This document shows positions 10,847 through 19,272 of a stretch of 64,000 bases of DNA, piece by piece. Numbering within the stretch: the stretch's first letter is position 1; each line of letters starts with the position of its first letter. The stretch spans positions 1-64,000 of the forward strand of contig NZ_JABWRB020000006.1 in NCBI RefSeq assembly GCF_014268745.2. The letters run 5' to 3'. Under the pieces are notes generated by a model. That model did no database searches, was not told the origin of the DNA, and saw only the letters and a program-made list of their open reading frames with translations. This DNA comes from Pseudomonas zanjanensis. GTDB lineage: Bacteria; Pseudomonadota; Gammaproteobacteria; Pseudomonadales; Pseudomonadaceae. The position numbers and the translations under genes are program-made.

Positions 10847-11335
10847 TCAGTTGATTTTGAAACGCAGGCGCAGGCCACGCAAACCGAAGCTGACCCATGG
10901 CCAGAGCAACGCGCTGACCAGGGCTGGCAAGACCAGCGCCAGGGTCGGCTGGCGATTGCCGGTCAGTGCGCTGAGCCACAGCTGCACCAGTTGCGCCAGG
11001 CCGAAGATCACCAGGATCACCAGGCATTGCTGCCACATGGGGAACATCCGCAGGCGTTGTTGCAGCGACAGCACCAGGAACGTGATCAGCGTCAGGATCA
11101 ATGCGTTCTGCCCCAGCAACGTGCCGTAGAGCACGTCCTCGGCCAGGCCCAGGCACCAGGCGGTGACCATGCCGACCTTGTGGGGCAAGGCCAGCGCCCA
11201 GAAGGCCAGCAACAAGGCCAGCCACAGGGGACGCAGGATTTCCATGAACTGCGGCAGCGGCGAAACGCTGAGCAACAGGCCGATGGCGAAGGTCAGCCAG
11301 ACCATCCAGCCGTTACCGGATTGGGTACTGCTCAT
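10847..11335 (-). CDS. mreD: Rod shape-determining protein MreD
   Basis: This 162-residue, highly hydrophobic inner-membrane protein belongs to the elongasome that directs lateral wall synthesis. The sequence shows about five membrane segments (for example WMVWLTFAIGLLLSVSP and LALVLPALVSALLWPWVSFG), and the length is the same as in E. coli. Its ATG overlaps the mreC stop codon (ATGA), indicating translational coupling. Confidence 0.94.
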   Translation of the reverse strand: MSSTQSGNGWMVWLTFAIGLLLSVSPLPQFMEILRPLWLALLLAFWALALPHKVGMVTAWCLGLAEDVLYGTLLGQNALILTLITFLVLSLQQRLRMFPMWQQCLVILVIFGLAQLVQLWLSALTGNRQPTLALVLPALVSALLWPWVSFGLRGLRLRFKIN

Positions 11336-12474
11336 TCTTCTCGTGCTCCCCTGGGCGCCGGTGAAGCGGCGGGTGTCGAGGCCGGTGGTCGAGCCGCAGG
11401 TCTGGCAGGCTGGGACGCCGGGGCGTGGGTGGCTGGCCTGGCGGGTGCCGCGGCAGGCGTGGCGGGTGCGGTCGACGGTGTGGTGGCCGGTGCGCTCGTA
11501 GCGGGTGTTGCCGCTTGAGGCTTGGGCACCGTGGCCGGCGCAGCGGGTGCAGGCGCGGGCGCAACCGGCGTAACCGGCGTAACCGACTCGCCGCCCTGCC
11601 GGTCCTGGGCTTCCTGGGCCACGGCGGCGTCGTTGGCGCGCTCTTCGGGCGTACGGTTGTCGCTGAAGACCAGCAGCAGATAGCGGCTGCGATTCAATGC
11701 TGCCGTCGGCACCGCGCGGACGATCGCGAACGGCTGGCCGGAGTCATGGATGACTTCCTTGACCGTCGCCACCGGGTACCCGGCCGGGAAACGCTGGCCG
11801 AGGCCGGAGCTGACCAGCAGGTCGCCTTCCTTGATGTCGGCGGTGTCGGCTACGTGCCGCAGCTCCAGGCGTTCCGGGTTGCCGGTACCACTGGCAATCG
11901 CCCGCAGGCCGTTGCGGTTGACCTGTACTGGGATGCTGTGGGTAGTGTCGGTCAGCAGCAGCACCCGCGAGGTGTAGGGCATCAACTCCACCACCTGCCC
12001 CATCAGGCCCCGGGCATCGAGCACCGGCTGGCCGAGGACCACGCCGTCGCGCTCGCCTTTATTGATCAGGATGCGGTGGGTGAACGGATTGGGGTCCATG
12101 CCGATCAACTCGGCCACTTCGACCTTTTCGTTGACCAGCGCGGACGAGTTGAGCAACTCGCGCAGCCGCACGTTCTGCTCGGTGAGGGCCGCCAGTTTCT
12201 GCATGCGCCCCTGCAACAGCAGGTTTTCGGTCTTGAGTTTTTCGTTTTCGGCGACCAGTTCGGTCCGGCTGCCAAACTGGCTGGCGACACCTTGCCACAA
12301 GCGCTGCGGCAGGTCGGTGATCCAATAGGATTCCATCAACACCAGCGACATCTGGCTGCGTACAGGCTTGAGCAGCGTGAAGCGGGCATCGACCACCATC
12401 AGCGCGACCGATAGCACGGTCAGCACCAGCAGGCGCACGCCCAATGAGGGGCCTTTGGCGAAAAGCGGTTTAAT
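11332..12474 (-). CDS. mreC: Rod shape-determining protein MreC, probable ATT start
   Basis: The product is a periplasmic scaffold protein of the elongasome with one N-terminal membrane helix (VRLLVLTVLSVALMV), a coiled coil (ELVAENEKLKTENLLLQG) and the beta-domain core (INKGERDGVVLGQPV, GLGQRFPAGYPVATV). It ends in a roughly 80-residue Pro/Ala-rich tail. No ATG or GTG exists at the expected N-terminus. The frame reads ATT-KPLFAKGPSLGVRL, which aligns residue for residue with the E. coli start MKPIFSRGPSL. GGGAGGAG lies six bases before that ATT, so I place the start at 12474 (380 aa). The fallback is a TTG at 12444 (370 aa), which would drop the conserved segment. Confidence 0.85.
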   Translation of the reverse strand: MKPLFAKGPSLGVRLLVLTVLSVALMVVDARFTLLKPVRSQMSLVLMESYWITDLPQRLWQGVASQFGSRTELVAENEKLKTENLLLQGRMQKLAALTEQNVRLRELLNSSALVNEKVEVAELIGMDPNPFTHRILINKGERDGVVLGQPVLDARGLMGQVVELMPYTSRVLLLTDTTHSIPVQVNRNGLRAIASGTGNPERLELRHVADTADIKEGDLLVSSGLGQRFPAGYPVATVKEVIHDSGQPFAIVRAVPTAALNRSRYLLLVFSDNRTPEERANDAAVAQEAQDRQGGESVTPVTPVAPAPAPAAPATVPKPQAATPATSAPATTPSTAPATPAAAPARPATHAPASQPARPAARPPASTPAASPAPRGAREE

Positions 12475-12559
12475 AGGCCGCTCCTCCCAGGCAAATGTTT
12501 TCTTTATTCATACGGCATCAAACCGGCCTGGATACGAATGACAGAAGATAAACGCCAAC

Positions 12560-12583
12560 GGGCAGCACTGCAAAGTGCTGCCC
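12560..12583 (-). terminator. Hairpin between mreB and mreC (attenuator-like)
   Basis: GGGCAGCACT and AGTGCTGCCC form a perfect 10-bp stem with a four-base loop in the mreB-mreC gap. No T-run follows on the minus strand, so it is more likely an mRNA-processing or stabilising hairpin, which could allow more MreB than MreC/D, than a full terminator. Confidence 0.6.
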
Positions 12584-12615
12584 GGGCGCAAACAACATAG
12601 ACCACTCAGCCAGAC

Positions 12616-13653
12616 TTATTCGCTGGAGAGCAGGTCCATGGTGTGCTTGTCCATCATTTCCAGCGCACGGCCACCGCCGCGGGCAACGCAGGTCAACGGG
12701 TCTTCGGCAACGATCACCGGCAGGCCGGTTTCCTGGGCCAGCAGCTTGTCGAGGTCACGCAACAGCGCGCCACCACCGGTCAGCACCAGGCCGCGCTCGG
12801 CGATGTCCGAGGCCAGCTCCGGCGGCGACTGCTCCAGGGCGCTCTTGACGGCCTGGACGATGGTCGCCAACGACTCTTGCAGCGCTTCGAGCACTTCGTT
12901 GGAATTGAGGGTGAAGGCCCGTGGAACGCCTTCGGCCAGGTTGCGACCGCGTACGTCGACTTCCCGTACTTCACCGCCCGGGTAGGCCGTGCCGATTTCC
13001 TGCTTGATGCGTTCGGCGGTGGATTCGCCGATCAGGCTGCCGTAGTTGCGACGCACATAGGTGATGATCGCTTCGTCGAAACGGTCGCCGCCCACACGTA
13101 CGGATTCGGCGTAGACCACACCGTTGAGGGAGATCAGCGCGATTTCAGTGGTACCGCCACCGATGTCGACGACCATCGAGCCGCGAGCTTCTTCCACCGG
13201 CAGGCCGGCACCGATGGCAGCGGCCATCGGTTCTTCGATCAGGAACACTTCGCGAGCACCGGCACCGAGGGCCGATTCACGGATGGCACGACGCTCTACC
13301 TGGGTGGACTTGCATGGCACGCAGATCAGCACACGAGGGCTGGGCTGCAGGAAACTGTTTTCGTGAACCTTGTTGATGAAGTACTGCAGCATCTTTTCGC
13401 AGACGCTGAAGTCGGCGATCACGCCGTCCTTCATGGGGCGAATGGCTGCGATGTTGCCCGGTGTACGGCCCAGCATGCGCTTGGCTTCCGTACCGACAGC
13501 CACGACACTCTTCTGGTTACCGTGGGTGCGGATGGCCACGACCGAGGGTTCATTCAGGACGATACCGCGCTCGCGCACGTAAATAAGGGTGTTGGCAGTG
13601 CCCAGGTCGATGGAAAGATCGCTGGAAAACATGCCACGCAGTTTCTTGAACAT
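12616..13653 (-). CDS. mreB: Rod shape-determining actin-like protein MreB
   Basis: This 345-residue bacterial actin homologue forms membrane-associated filaments that position the elongation machinery. Actin-fold nucleotide motifs are present: phosphate-1 IDLGTANTLIYV (about residue 15-27), phosphate-2 VVDIGGGTTEIALI and adenosine LTGGGALLRDLDKLL. The N-terminal MFKKLRGMFSSD is the short amphipathic membrane-binding segment. It is the first gene of the mreBCD run and divergent from gatC; the 214-base gap between them must hold both promoters. Confidence 0.98.
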   Translation of the reverse strand: MFKKLRGMFSSDLSIDLGTANTLIYVRERGIVLNEPSVVAIRTHGNQKSVVAVGTEAKRMLGRTPGNIAAIRPMKDGVIADFSVCEKMLQYFINKVHENSFLQPSPRVLICVPCKSTQVERRAIRESALGAGAREVFLIEEPMAAAIGAGLPVEEARGSMVVDIGGGTTEIALISLNGVVYAESVRVGGDRFDEAIITYVRRNYGSLIGESTAERIKQEIGTAYPGGEVREVDVRGRNLAEGVPRAFTLNSNEVLEALQESLATIVQAVKSALEQSPPELASDIAERGLVLTGGGALLRDLDKLLAQETGLPVIVAEDPLTCVARGGGRALEMMDKHTMDLLSSE

Positions 13654-13825
13654 GGGAAAGGGACCCTAGGCAACGCGTGGGTAAAAAAGTGCGGCAAACT
13701 CTAACAACGACAGGGATTTTGGGCAAGGCGCCAATATGTTAAATTGGCCGCTTTTCTGTGCACCAAACACCGAGATCGCGGCCGTAGGACCGTAGAAATG
13801 CGGTAGTGTTCCGACAATCTAACAC

Positions 13826-13852
13826 ACGGACAGACTGCGTCCGTTTTGTTTT
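13826..13852 (+). promoter_or_regulatory. Possible leader hairpin before gatC
   Basis: ACGGAC and GTCCGT form a six-bp stem with a seven-base loop, followed by TTTGTTTT, ending 15 bases before the gatC ATG. It resembles a weak intrinsic terminator in the gatCAB leader. The stem is short, so the call is tentative. Confidence 0.3.
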
Positions 13853-13867
13853 CCACTGGAGAATCCC

Positions 13868-14155
13868 ATGGCGCTTGAACGCTCCGACGTGGAAAAAATC
13901 GCTCATCTGGCCTGTCTGGGCCTCAATGAAGCCGATCTTCCACACATCACTTCTGCCCTGAACAGCATTCTAGGGCTGGTCGACGAGATGCAGGCGGTCG
14001 ATACCGACGGCATAGAACCGCTGGCCCACCCACTGGAAGCCAGTCAGCGCCTGCGCGCCGACGTCGTGACCGAGTCCAATAATCGCGAGGCCTACCAGTC
14101 CATCGCGCCAGCGGTCGAAAACGGCCTGTACCTGGTTCCGAAAGTCATCGACTAA
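13868..14155 (+). CDS. gatC: Asp-tRNA(Asn)/Glu-tRNA(Gln) amidotransferase subunit C
   Basis: This 95-residue subunit bridges and stabilises the GatA-GatB pair. The family opening ERSDVEKIAHLACLGL and the internal GIEPLAHPLE motif are clear. The gene is first in gatCAB, 16 bases before gatA, with a strong GGAG ahead of the ATG. The complex amidates misacylated Glu-tRNA(Gln) or Asp-tRNA(Asn) in the cytoplasm. Confidence 0.96.
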   Translation: MALERSDVEKIAHLACLGLNEADLPHITSALNSILGLVDEMQAVDTDGIEPLAHPLEASQRLRADVVTESNNREAYQSIAPAVENGLYLVPKVID

Positions 14156-14171
14156 AGGGAAAGAGCCTCTC

Positions 14172-15623
14172 ATGCATCACATGACCCTGGCCGAGATCGC
14201 CCGCGGACTCGCCGATAAAAAGTTTTCCTCTGAAGAGCTGACCCAAGTCCTGCTGGCGCGCATCGCCCAGCTCGACCCGCAGCTCAACAGTTTCATCAGC
14301 CTCACCGAAGAACTGGCCCTGAGCCAGGCCAAGGCCGCCGACGCCCGGCGCGCCAACGGTGAGACCGGTGCCCTGCTCGGTGCGCCGATTGCCCACAAGG
14401 ACTTGTTCTGCACCCAAGGCATCCGCACCAGCTGCGGCTCGAAGATGCTCGACAATTTCAAGGCCCCGTACGATGCCACCGTGGTCGCCAAGCTGGCCGC
14501 CGCCGGCACCGTGACCCTGGGCAAGACCAACATGGACGAATTCGCCATGGGCTCGGCCAACGAGTCGAGCTACTACGGCGCGGTGAAGAACCCGTGGAAC
14601 CTGGAGCACGTACCGGGCGGCTCGTCCGGCGGTTCCGCCGCCGCCGTGGCCGCGCGCCTGTTGCCAGCCGCCACCGCCACCGACACCGGCGGCTCGATCC
14701 GCCAGCCGGCGGCGTTCACCAACCTCACCGGCCTGAAGCCGACCTACGGTCGCGTTTCGCGCTGGGGCATGATCGCCTACGCCTCCAGCCTCGACCAGGG
14801 CGGCCCACTGGCGCGCACCGCCGAAGACTGCGCGATCCTGCTGCAAGGCATGGCCGGCTTCGACCCGAACGACTCCACCAGCATCGATGAGCCCGTGCCG
14901 GACTACAGCGCCAGCCTCAACGGCTCGCTGCAGGGCCTGCGCATCGGCGTGCCGAAGGAATACTTCAGCGCCGGTCTCGACCCACGCATCGCCGAGCTGG
15001 TCCACAACAGCGTCAAGGAGCTGGAGAAGCTCGGCGCGGTCATCAAGGAGATCAGCCTGCCGAACATGCAGCACGCCATTCCGGCGTACTACGTGATCGC
15101 CCCGGCGGAAGCGTCCTCGAACCTGTCGCGTTTCGACGGCGTGCGCTTCGGCCATCGCTGCGAGAACCCGGAAAACCTGATCGACCTGTACAAGCGCTCC
15201 CGTGGCGAAGGCTTCGGCGCCGAAGTGCAACGCCGGATCATGGTCGGCGCCTACGCGTTGTCCGCCGGTTACTACGATGCCTATTACCTCAAGGCGCAGA
15301 AAATCCGCCGCCTGGTGAAGAACGACTTCATGACCGCCTTCAACGAGGTCGACATCATCCTCGGCCCGACCACGCCGAACCCGGCCTGGAAACTCGGCGC
15401 CAAGAACAGCGACCCGGTCGCCGAGTACCTGGAAGACGTCTACACCATCACCGCCAACCTCGCCGGCTTGCCGGGCCTGTCCATGCCGGCCGGTTTCGTC
15501 GATGGCCTGCCGGTGGGCGTGCAGTTGCTCGCGCCGTATTTCCAGGAAGGCCGCCTGCTCAACGTGGCGCACCAGTACCAGCTCAATACCGACTGGCACA
15601 CCCGCACCCCAACCGGCTTCTGA
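14172..15623 (+). CDS. gatA: Asp-tRNA(Asn)/Glu-tRNA(Gln) amidotransferase subunit A
   Basis: This 483-residue glutaminase subunit belongs to the amidase-signature family and releases ammonia from glutamine for GatB. The Ser-cisSer-Lys catalytic triad is visible: Lys in GAPIAHKDLFC (about residue 76), the cis-Ser in GGSSGGSAAAVA (about 151) and the nucleophile in TDTGGSIRQPA (about 175). The length is typical. It ends 10 bases before gatB. Confidence 0.98.
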   Translation: MHHMTLAEIARGLADKKFSSEELTQVLLARIAQLDPQLNSFISLTEELALSQAKAADARRANGETGALLGAPIAHKDLFCTQGIRTSCGSKMLDNFKAPYDATVVAKLAAAGTVTLGKTNMDEFAMGSANESSYYGAVKNPWNLEHVPGGSSGGSAAAVAARLLPAATATDTGGSIRQPAAFTNLTGLKPTYGRVSRWGMIAYASSLDQGGPLARTAEDCAILLQGMAGFDPNDSTSIDEPVPDYSASLNGSLQGLRIGVPKEYFSAGLDPRIAELVHNSVKELEKLGAVIKEISLPNMQHAIPAYYVIAPAEASSNLSRFDGVRFGHRCENPENLIDLYKRSRGEGFGAEVQRRIMVGAYALSAGYYDAYYLKAQKIRRLVKNDFMTAFNEVDIILGPTTPNPAWKLGAKNSDPVAEYLEDVYTITANLAGLPGLSMPAGFVDGLPVGVQLLAPYFQEGRLLNVAHQYQLNTDWHTRTPTGF

Positions 15624-15633
15624 GGAGAAACAC

Positions 15634-17079
15634 ATGCAATGGGAAGTCGTGATCGGGCTGGAGATTCATACCCAGCTCACCACCCGGTCGAAAATCTTTT
15701 CCGGTAGCTCCACCACATTCGGTTCCGAGCCCAATACCCAGGCCAGCCTGGTGGACCTGGGTATGCCCGGCGTGCTGCCGGTGCTCAACGCCGAAGCGGT
15801 GCGCATGGCGGTGATGTTCGGCCTGGCGATTGACGCCGAGATCGGCCAGCACAACGTGTTCGCCCGCAAGAACTACTTCTACCCGGACCTGCCCAAGGGC
15901 TACCAGATCAGCCAGATGGAGCTGCCGATCGTCGGCAAGGGCCACCTGGACATCGCCCTGGAAGATGGAACGGTCAAGCGCGTCGGTATCACCCGGGCGC
16001 ACCTGGAGGAAGACGCCGGCAAGAGCCTGCACGAAGAATTCAACGGTGCTACCGGCATCGACCTGAACCGTGCCGGCACGCCGCTGCTGGAAATCGTCTC
16101 CGAGCCAGACATGCGCAGCGCCAAGGAAGCCGTGGCCTACGTCAAGGCGATCCATGCCCTGGTGCGCTACTTGGGCATCTGCGATGGCAACATGGCCGAG
16201 GGCTCGCTGCGCTGCGATTGCAACGTGTCGATCCGTCCAAAAGGCCAGGCCGAATTCGGCACCCGCTGCGAGATCAAGAACGTCAACTCGTTCCGCTTCA
16301 TCGAGAAGGCGATCAACAGCGAGATCCAGCGCCAGATCGAACTGATCGAGGACGGCGGCAAGGTCATCCAGCAGACCCGCCTGTACGACCCGAACAAGGA
16401 CGAGACCCGTCCGATGCGCAGCAAGGAAGAAGCCAACGACTACCGTTACTTCCCCGACCCGGACCTGCTGCCAGTGGTCATCGAGGATTCGTTCCTCAAT
16501 GAAGTGCGCGCCACACTGCCGGAGCTGCCGCCGCAGAAACGCGAGCGCTTCCAGGCGCAGTTCGGGCTGTCGAGCTATGACGCCAACGTCCTGGCCACCA
16601 GCCGCGAACAGGCCGATTACTTCGAGAAAGTCGTGAGCATCGGTGGCGACGCCAAGCTGGCGGCCAACTGGGTGATGGTCGAGTTGGGCAGTCTGTTGAA
16701 CAAGCAGGGCCTGGAAATCGATGAGTCGCCGGTTTCCGCCGAGCAATTGGGCGGCATGCTGGTGCGGATCAAGGACAACACCATTTCCGGCAAGATCGCC
16801 AAGATGGTGTTCGAAGCCATGGCCAATGGTGAAGGCAGCGCCGACGAGATCATCGAGAAGCGCGGCTTGAAGCAGGTCACCGACACCGGCGCGATTTCCG
16901 CCGTGCTCGATGAAATGCTCGCGGCCAACGCCGAGCAAGTCGAACAGTACCGCGCGGCAGACGAAGCCAAGCGCGGCAAGATGTTCGGCTTCTTCGTCGG
17001 CCAGGCCATGAAAGCCTCCAAGGGCAAGGCCAACCCGCAACAGGTCAACGAACTGCTCAAAAGCAAGCTCGAAGGCTGA
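15634..17079 (+). CDS. gatB: Asp-tRNA(Asn)/Glu-tRNA(Gln) amidotransferase subunit B
   Basis: This 481-residue subunit binds the misacylated tRNA, activates its side chain with ATP and transfers ammonia. The GatB signature IDLNRAGTPLLEIVSEPDM is present near residue 144, preceded by the catalytic core EIHTQLTTRSKIFSG at the N-terminus. The C-terminal roughly 150 residues form the helical YqeY-like tRNA-binding domain. GAGGAG precedes the ATG at 15634. A longer open frame upstream overlaps gatA and is rejected. Confidence 0.98.
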   Translation: MQWEVVIGLEIHTQLTTRSKIFSGSSTTFGSEPNTQASLVDLGMPGVLPVLNAEAVRMAVMFGLAIDAEIGQHNVFARKNYFYPDLPKGYQISQMELPIVGKGHLDIALEDGTVKRVGITRAHLEEDAGKSLHEEFNGATGIDLNRAGTPLLEIVSEPDMRSAKEAVAYVKAIHALVRYLGICDGNMAEGSLRCDCNVSIRPKGQAEFGTRCEIKNVNSFRFIEKAINSEIQRQIELIEDGGKVIQQTRLYDPNKDETRPMRSKEEANDYRYFPDPDLLPVVIEDSFLNEVRATLPELPPQKRERFQAQFGLSSYDANVLATSREQADYFEKVVSIGGDAKLAANWVMVELGSLLNKQGLEIDESPVSAEQLGGMLVRIKDNTISGKIAKMVFEAMANGEGSADEIIEKRGLKQVTDTGAISAVLDEMLAANAEQVEQYRAADEAKRGKMFGFFVGQAMKASKGKANPQQVNELLKSKLEG

Positions 17080-17118
17080 TGGCCATGGAGCCAGTCTTCC
17101 AATCTGGCTCAATCCCCT

Positions 17119-17225
17119 GTGGCGAGGGAGCTTGCTCCCGCTGGGTCGCGAAGCGGCCCCCAACAATCTGCTGCCAGATTCAGGGGGCTGCTGCGCAGCC
17201 CAGCGGGAGCAAGCTCCCTCGCCAC
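17119..17225. repeat. REP pair, GTGGCGAGGGAGC type
   Basis: Inverted GTGGCGAGGGAGCTTGCTCC units with GGGTCGCGAAGCGG and GCTGCGCAGCCC extensions lie between gatB and the rlpA-like gene. Confidence 0.9.
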
Positions 17226-17263
17226 AATAATTTTCACAACCACACTGATGTGGAATCCCTCAC

Positions 17264-17641
17264 ATGAAGCGTCTCCTCGGCGCCTGCGCCCTGCTGTCCC
17301 TGTTGGCCGGTTGCGCCAGCCAGAGCGGGACGGTCGATCCACACGGCTACGACCAGACCGGCGTCGCTTCTTATTACGGCGCCCGGCACCATGGCAAGCG
17401 CACCGCCAGCGGCGAGCGTTTCAACCAGCATGGCCTGACCGCCGCCCATCGCCAGTTGCCGTTCGGCACCCGGGTGAAAGTCACCAACCTGAAAAACAAC
17501 GACAGCGTCGTGGTCCGCATCAACGACCGCGGCCCGTATACTCGTGGCCGTTTGATCGACGTGTCCCGCGAAGCCGCCGAGCAACTGGGCATGTTGCGCA
17601 GCGGCACTGCCCGGGTGCGTGTGCAAGCCCTCGACGACTGA
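17264..17641 (+). CDS. RlpA-like septal-ring lipoprotein
   Basis: This 125-residue lipoprotein has a double-psi beta-barrel domain. The signal peptide MKRLLGACALLSLLAGC ends in the lipobox LLAGC, predicting lipidation at Cys17. The barrel carries ASYYGARHHGKRTASGERF and VVVRINDRGPYTRGRLIDVS, the lytic-transglycosylase-like motifs of RlpA. The C-terminal SPOR domain that targets longer RlpA proteins to denuded peptidoglycan is absent, so this is a short paralogue rather than the canonical rlpA near mrdB. Family and envelope location are clear; catalytic activity is an inference. Confidence 0.9.
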   Translation: MKRLLGACALLSLLAGCASQSGTVDPHGYDQTGVASYYGARHHGKRTASGERFNQHGLTAAHRQLPFGTRVKVTNLKNNDSVVVRINDRGPYTRGRLIDVSREAAEQLGMLRSGTARVRVQALDD

Positions 17642-17657
17642 TAGACGGAGCCCGGCC

Positions 17658-18752
17658 ATTTCCCTACTCACCGCCCTACCGCTGCTCAGCCTGATCGAGT
17701 TGTTCGGCGCCCTGCTATTGCTGATCGGCGGCGCCGAACTGTTGGTGCGCGCCGCCGTGGGCCTGGCGGCACGCCTGCAGGTACGGCCGCTGATCATCGG
17801 CCTGACTGTCGTCGCGTTCGGCAGCAGCGCGCCACAAATGGCCGTCAGCCTGCAGGCGACCCTGGCGCAAAACGCCGACATCGCCGTGGGCAGTGTGATC
17901 GGCAGCAGCATCTTCAACATCCTCGTCACGCTGGGGCTGTCGGCGCTGATCATTCCGTTGCGCGTCTCGCGCCAGTTGGTGCGCCTGGACATCCCGTTGA
18001 TGATCGGCGCCAGCCTGCTGGTGTTCGTGCTGGCATTGAATGAAGAACTGACCCGCCTGGATGGCGCCTGGCTGCTGCTGGCCCTGGCGGTGTACCTCGG
18101 GCTGTTGTTGCGCCAGTCCCGGCATTCGGCGCGGCCGCACCCGGTGGGCGGCGACGTGGCCCACATGTCCTGGGTCAAGAGTGTGCTGATGATTGCAGCG
18201 GGCCTGACCATGCTGATCTTCGCCGGCCACCTGTTGCTGGGCGCGGCAGTGGAAGTGGCGACGGACCTCGGCCTTTCGGAGCGCATCATCGGCCTGACCA
18301 TCGTCGCCGTCAGCACCTCGCTGCCGGAGCTCGCCACCTCGTTGATCGCCGCCCTGCGCGGCCAGCGGGACATTGCGGTGGGCAACGTGATCGGCAGCAA
18401 CCTGTTCAACCTGCTGGGTGTGCTCGGCGTGACCGCCCTGGCCGCGCCCACGCCACTGTCGGTGTCGCCGAATGCCCTGGATTTCGACCTGCCGGTGATG
18501 CTCGGCGTGGCGGTGCTCTGCCTGCCGGTGTTCTATTCAGGCTACCGCGTCACCCGTGCCGAAGGCTTGCTGTTGCTGGGCTTGTACGCGGTCTACGGGC
18601 TGCACGTGGTGTCGTTCACCACCGGCATGCCCCTGGCCGGCCAACTGGAACGACTGATGCTGTTCTACGTGCTGCCGGCCCTGCTCGCGTTTTTGCTGTT
18701 CACCTCCCTGCGCGCCTGGCGCCGCCAACACCACAAGAGGGATTTGCCATGA
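17658..18752 (+). CDS. Calcium/sodium antiporter (YrbG family), start uncertain
   Basis: This is an inner-membrane cation exchanger of about 364 residues built from two inverted Na_Ca_ex repeats. Repeat one carries AFGSSAPQMAVSL and GSSIFNILVTLGLSAL; repeat two carries AVSTSLPELATSL and GSNLFNLLGVLGVTAL, the alpha-repeat motifs that bind Ca2+/Na+. No ATG lies near the N-terminus. GGAG sits seven bases ahead of an ATT at 17658, my preferred start. The alternative is GTG at 17619, which overlaps the upstream lipoprotein gene by 23 bases and lacks a good ribosome site. The stop overlaps the next ATG (ATGA). Confidence 0.85.
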   Translation: MSLLTALPLLSLIELFGALLLLIGGAELLVRAAVGLAARLQVRPLIIGLTVVAFGSSAPQMAVSLQATLAQNADIAVGSVIGSSIFNILVTLGLSALIIPLRVSRQLVRLDIPLMIGASLLVFVLALNEELTRLDGAWLLLALAVYLGLLLRQSRHSARPHPVGGDVAHMSWVKSVLMIAAGLTMLIFAGHLLLGAAVEVATDLGLSERIIGLTIVAVSTSLPELATSLIAALRGQRDIAVGNVIGSNLFNLLGVLGVTALAAPTPLSVSPNALDFDLPVMLGVAVLCLPVFYSGYRVTRAEGLLLLGLYAVYGLHVVSFTTGMPLAGQLERLMLFYVLPALLAFLLFTSLRAWRRQHHKRDLP

Positions 18753-19129
18753 CCGACACTCCAAAGACCGGCCTCGACATGCGCCGCCAAGTGATGGGCG
18801 ATGCGTTCGTCGACCGCGCCCTGGGCAATGCCACCGACTTCACCCAGCCGCTGCAGGATTTCGTCAATGAGCACGCCTGGGGCAGCGTCTGGAGCCGCGA
18901 AGGCCTGCCGCTGAAGACCCGCAGCCTGATCACCCTCGCCGCCCTCACTGCCCTCAAGTGCCCGCAGGAACTAAAGGGCCACGTGCGCGGCGCGCTGAAC
19001 AATGGCTGCACCGTGGAAGAGATCCGCGAGGCGTTGCTGCATTGCGCGGTGTACGCGGGCGTGCCGGCGGCGATCGATGCGTTTCGGGCGGCGCAGGAAG
19101 TGATCGATAGCTACCAGAAACCTGAGTGA
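18749..19129 (+). CDS. Carboxymuconolactone decarboxylase family protein
   Basis: This 126-residue all-helical protein belongs to the CMD/AhpD-like family. The core TRSLITLAALTALKCPQELKGHVRGALNNG and EIREALLHCAVYAGVPAA is typical of 4-carboxymuconolactone decarboxylases (PcaC). No protocatechuate-pathway genes are nearby and the gene is translationally coupled to an ion exchanger, so the aromatic-degradation role is doubtful. I name only the family. Confidence 0.85.
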   Translation: MTDTPKTGLDMRRQVMGDAFVDRALGNATDFTQPLQDFVNEHAWGSVWSREGLPLKTRSLITLAALTALKCPQELKGHVRGALNNGCTVEEIREALLHCAVYAGVPAAIDAFRAAQEVIDSYQKPE

Positions 19130-19163
19130 AGGCCCAAGCCTTGCGGTGACAGGCCAGGCCTCT

Positions 19164-19242
19164 TCGCGAGCAAGCCCGCTCCCACATTGACTGCGTTCTT
19201 CCATGGAAATGCGATCGAATGTGGGAGCGGGCTTGCTCGCGA
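19164..19242. repeat. REP pair, GTGGGAGCGGGC type, outward orientation
   Basis: TCGCGAGCAAGCCCGCTCCC followed by GTGGGAGCGGGCTTGCTCGC: the two units are inverted relative to the usual pair, with the CCCAC ends facing inwards. Confidence 0.88.
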
Positions 19243-19272
19243 ATGGAACGAAAGAGCGCTGCAAATCCGAGG

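Noticed and set aside
13654..13867. Possible small gene in the mreB-gatC gap
   Set aside because: The only frame (13739-13945 minus) overlaps gatC and lacks support; the gap is adequately explained as divergent promoters.
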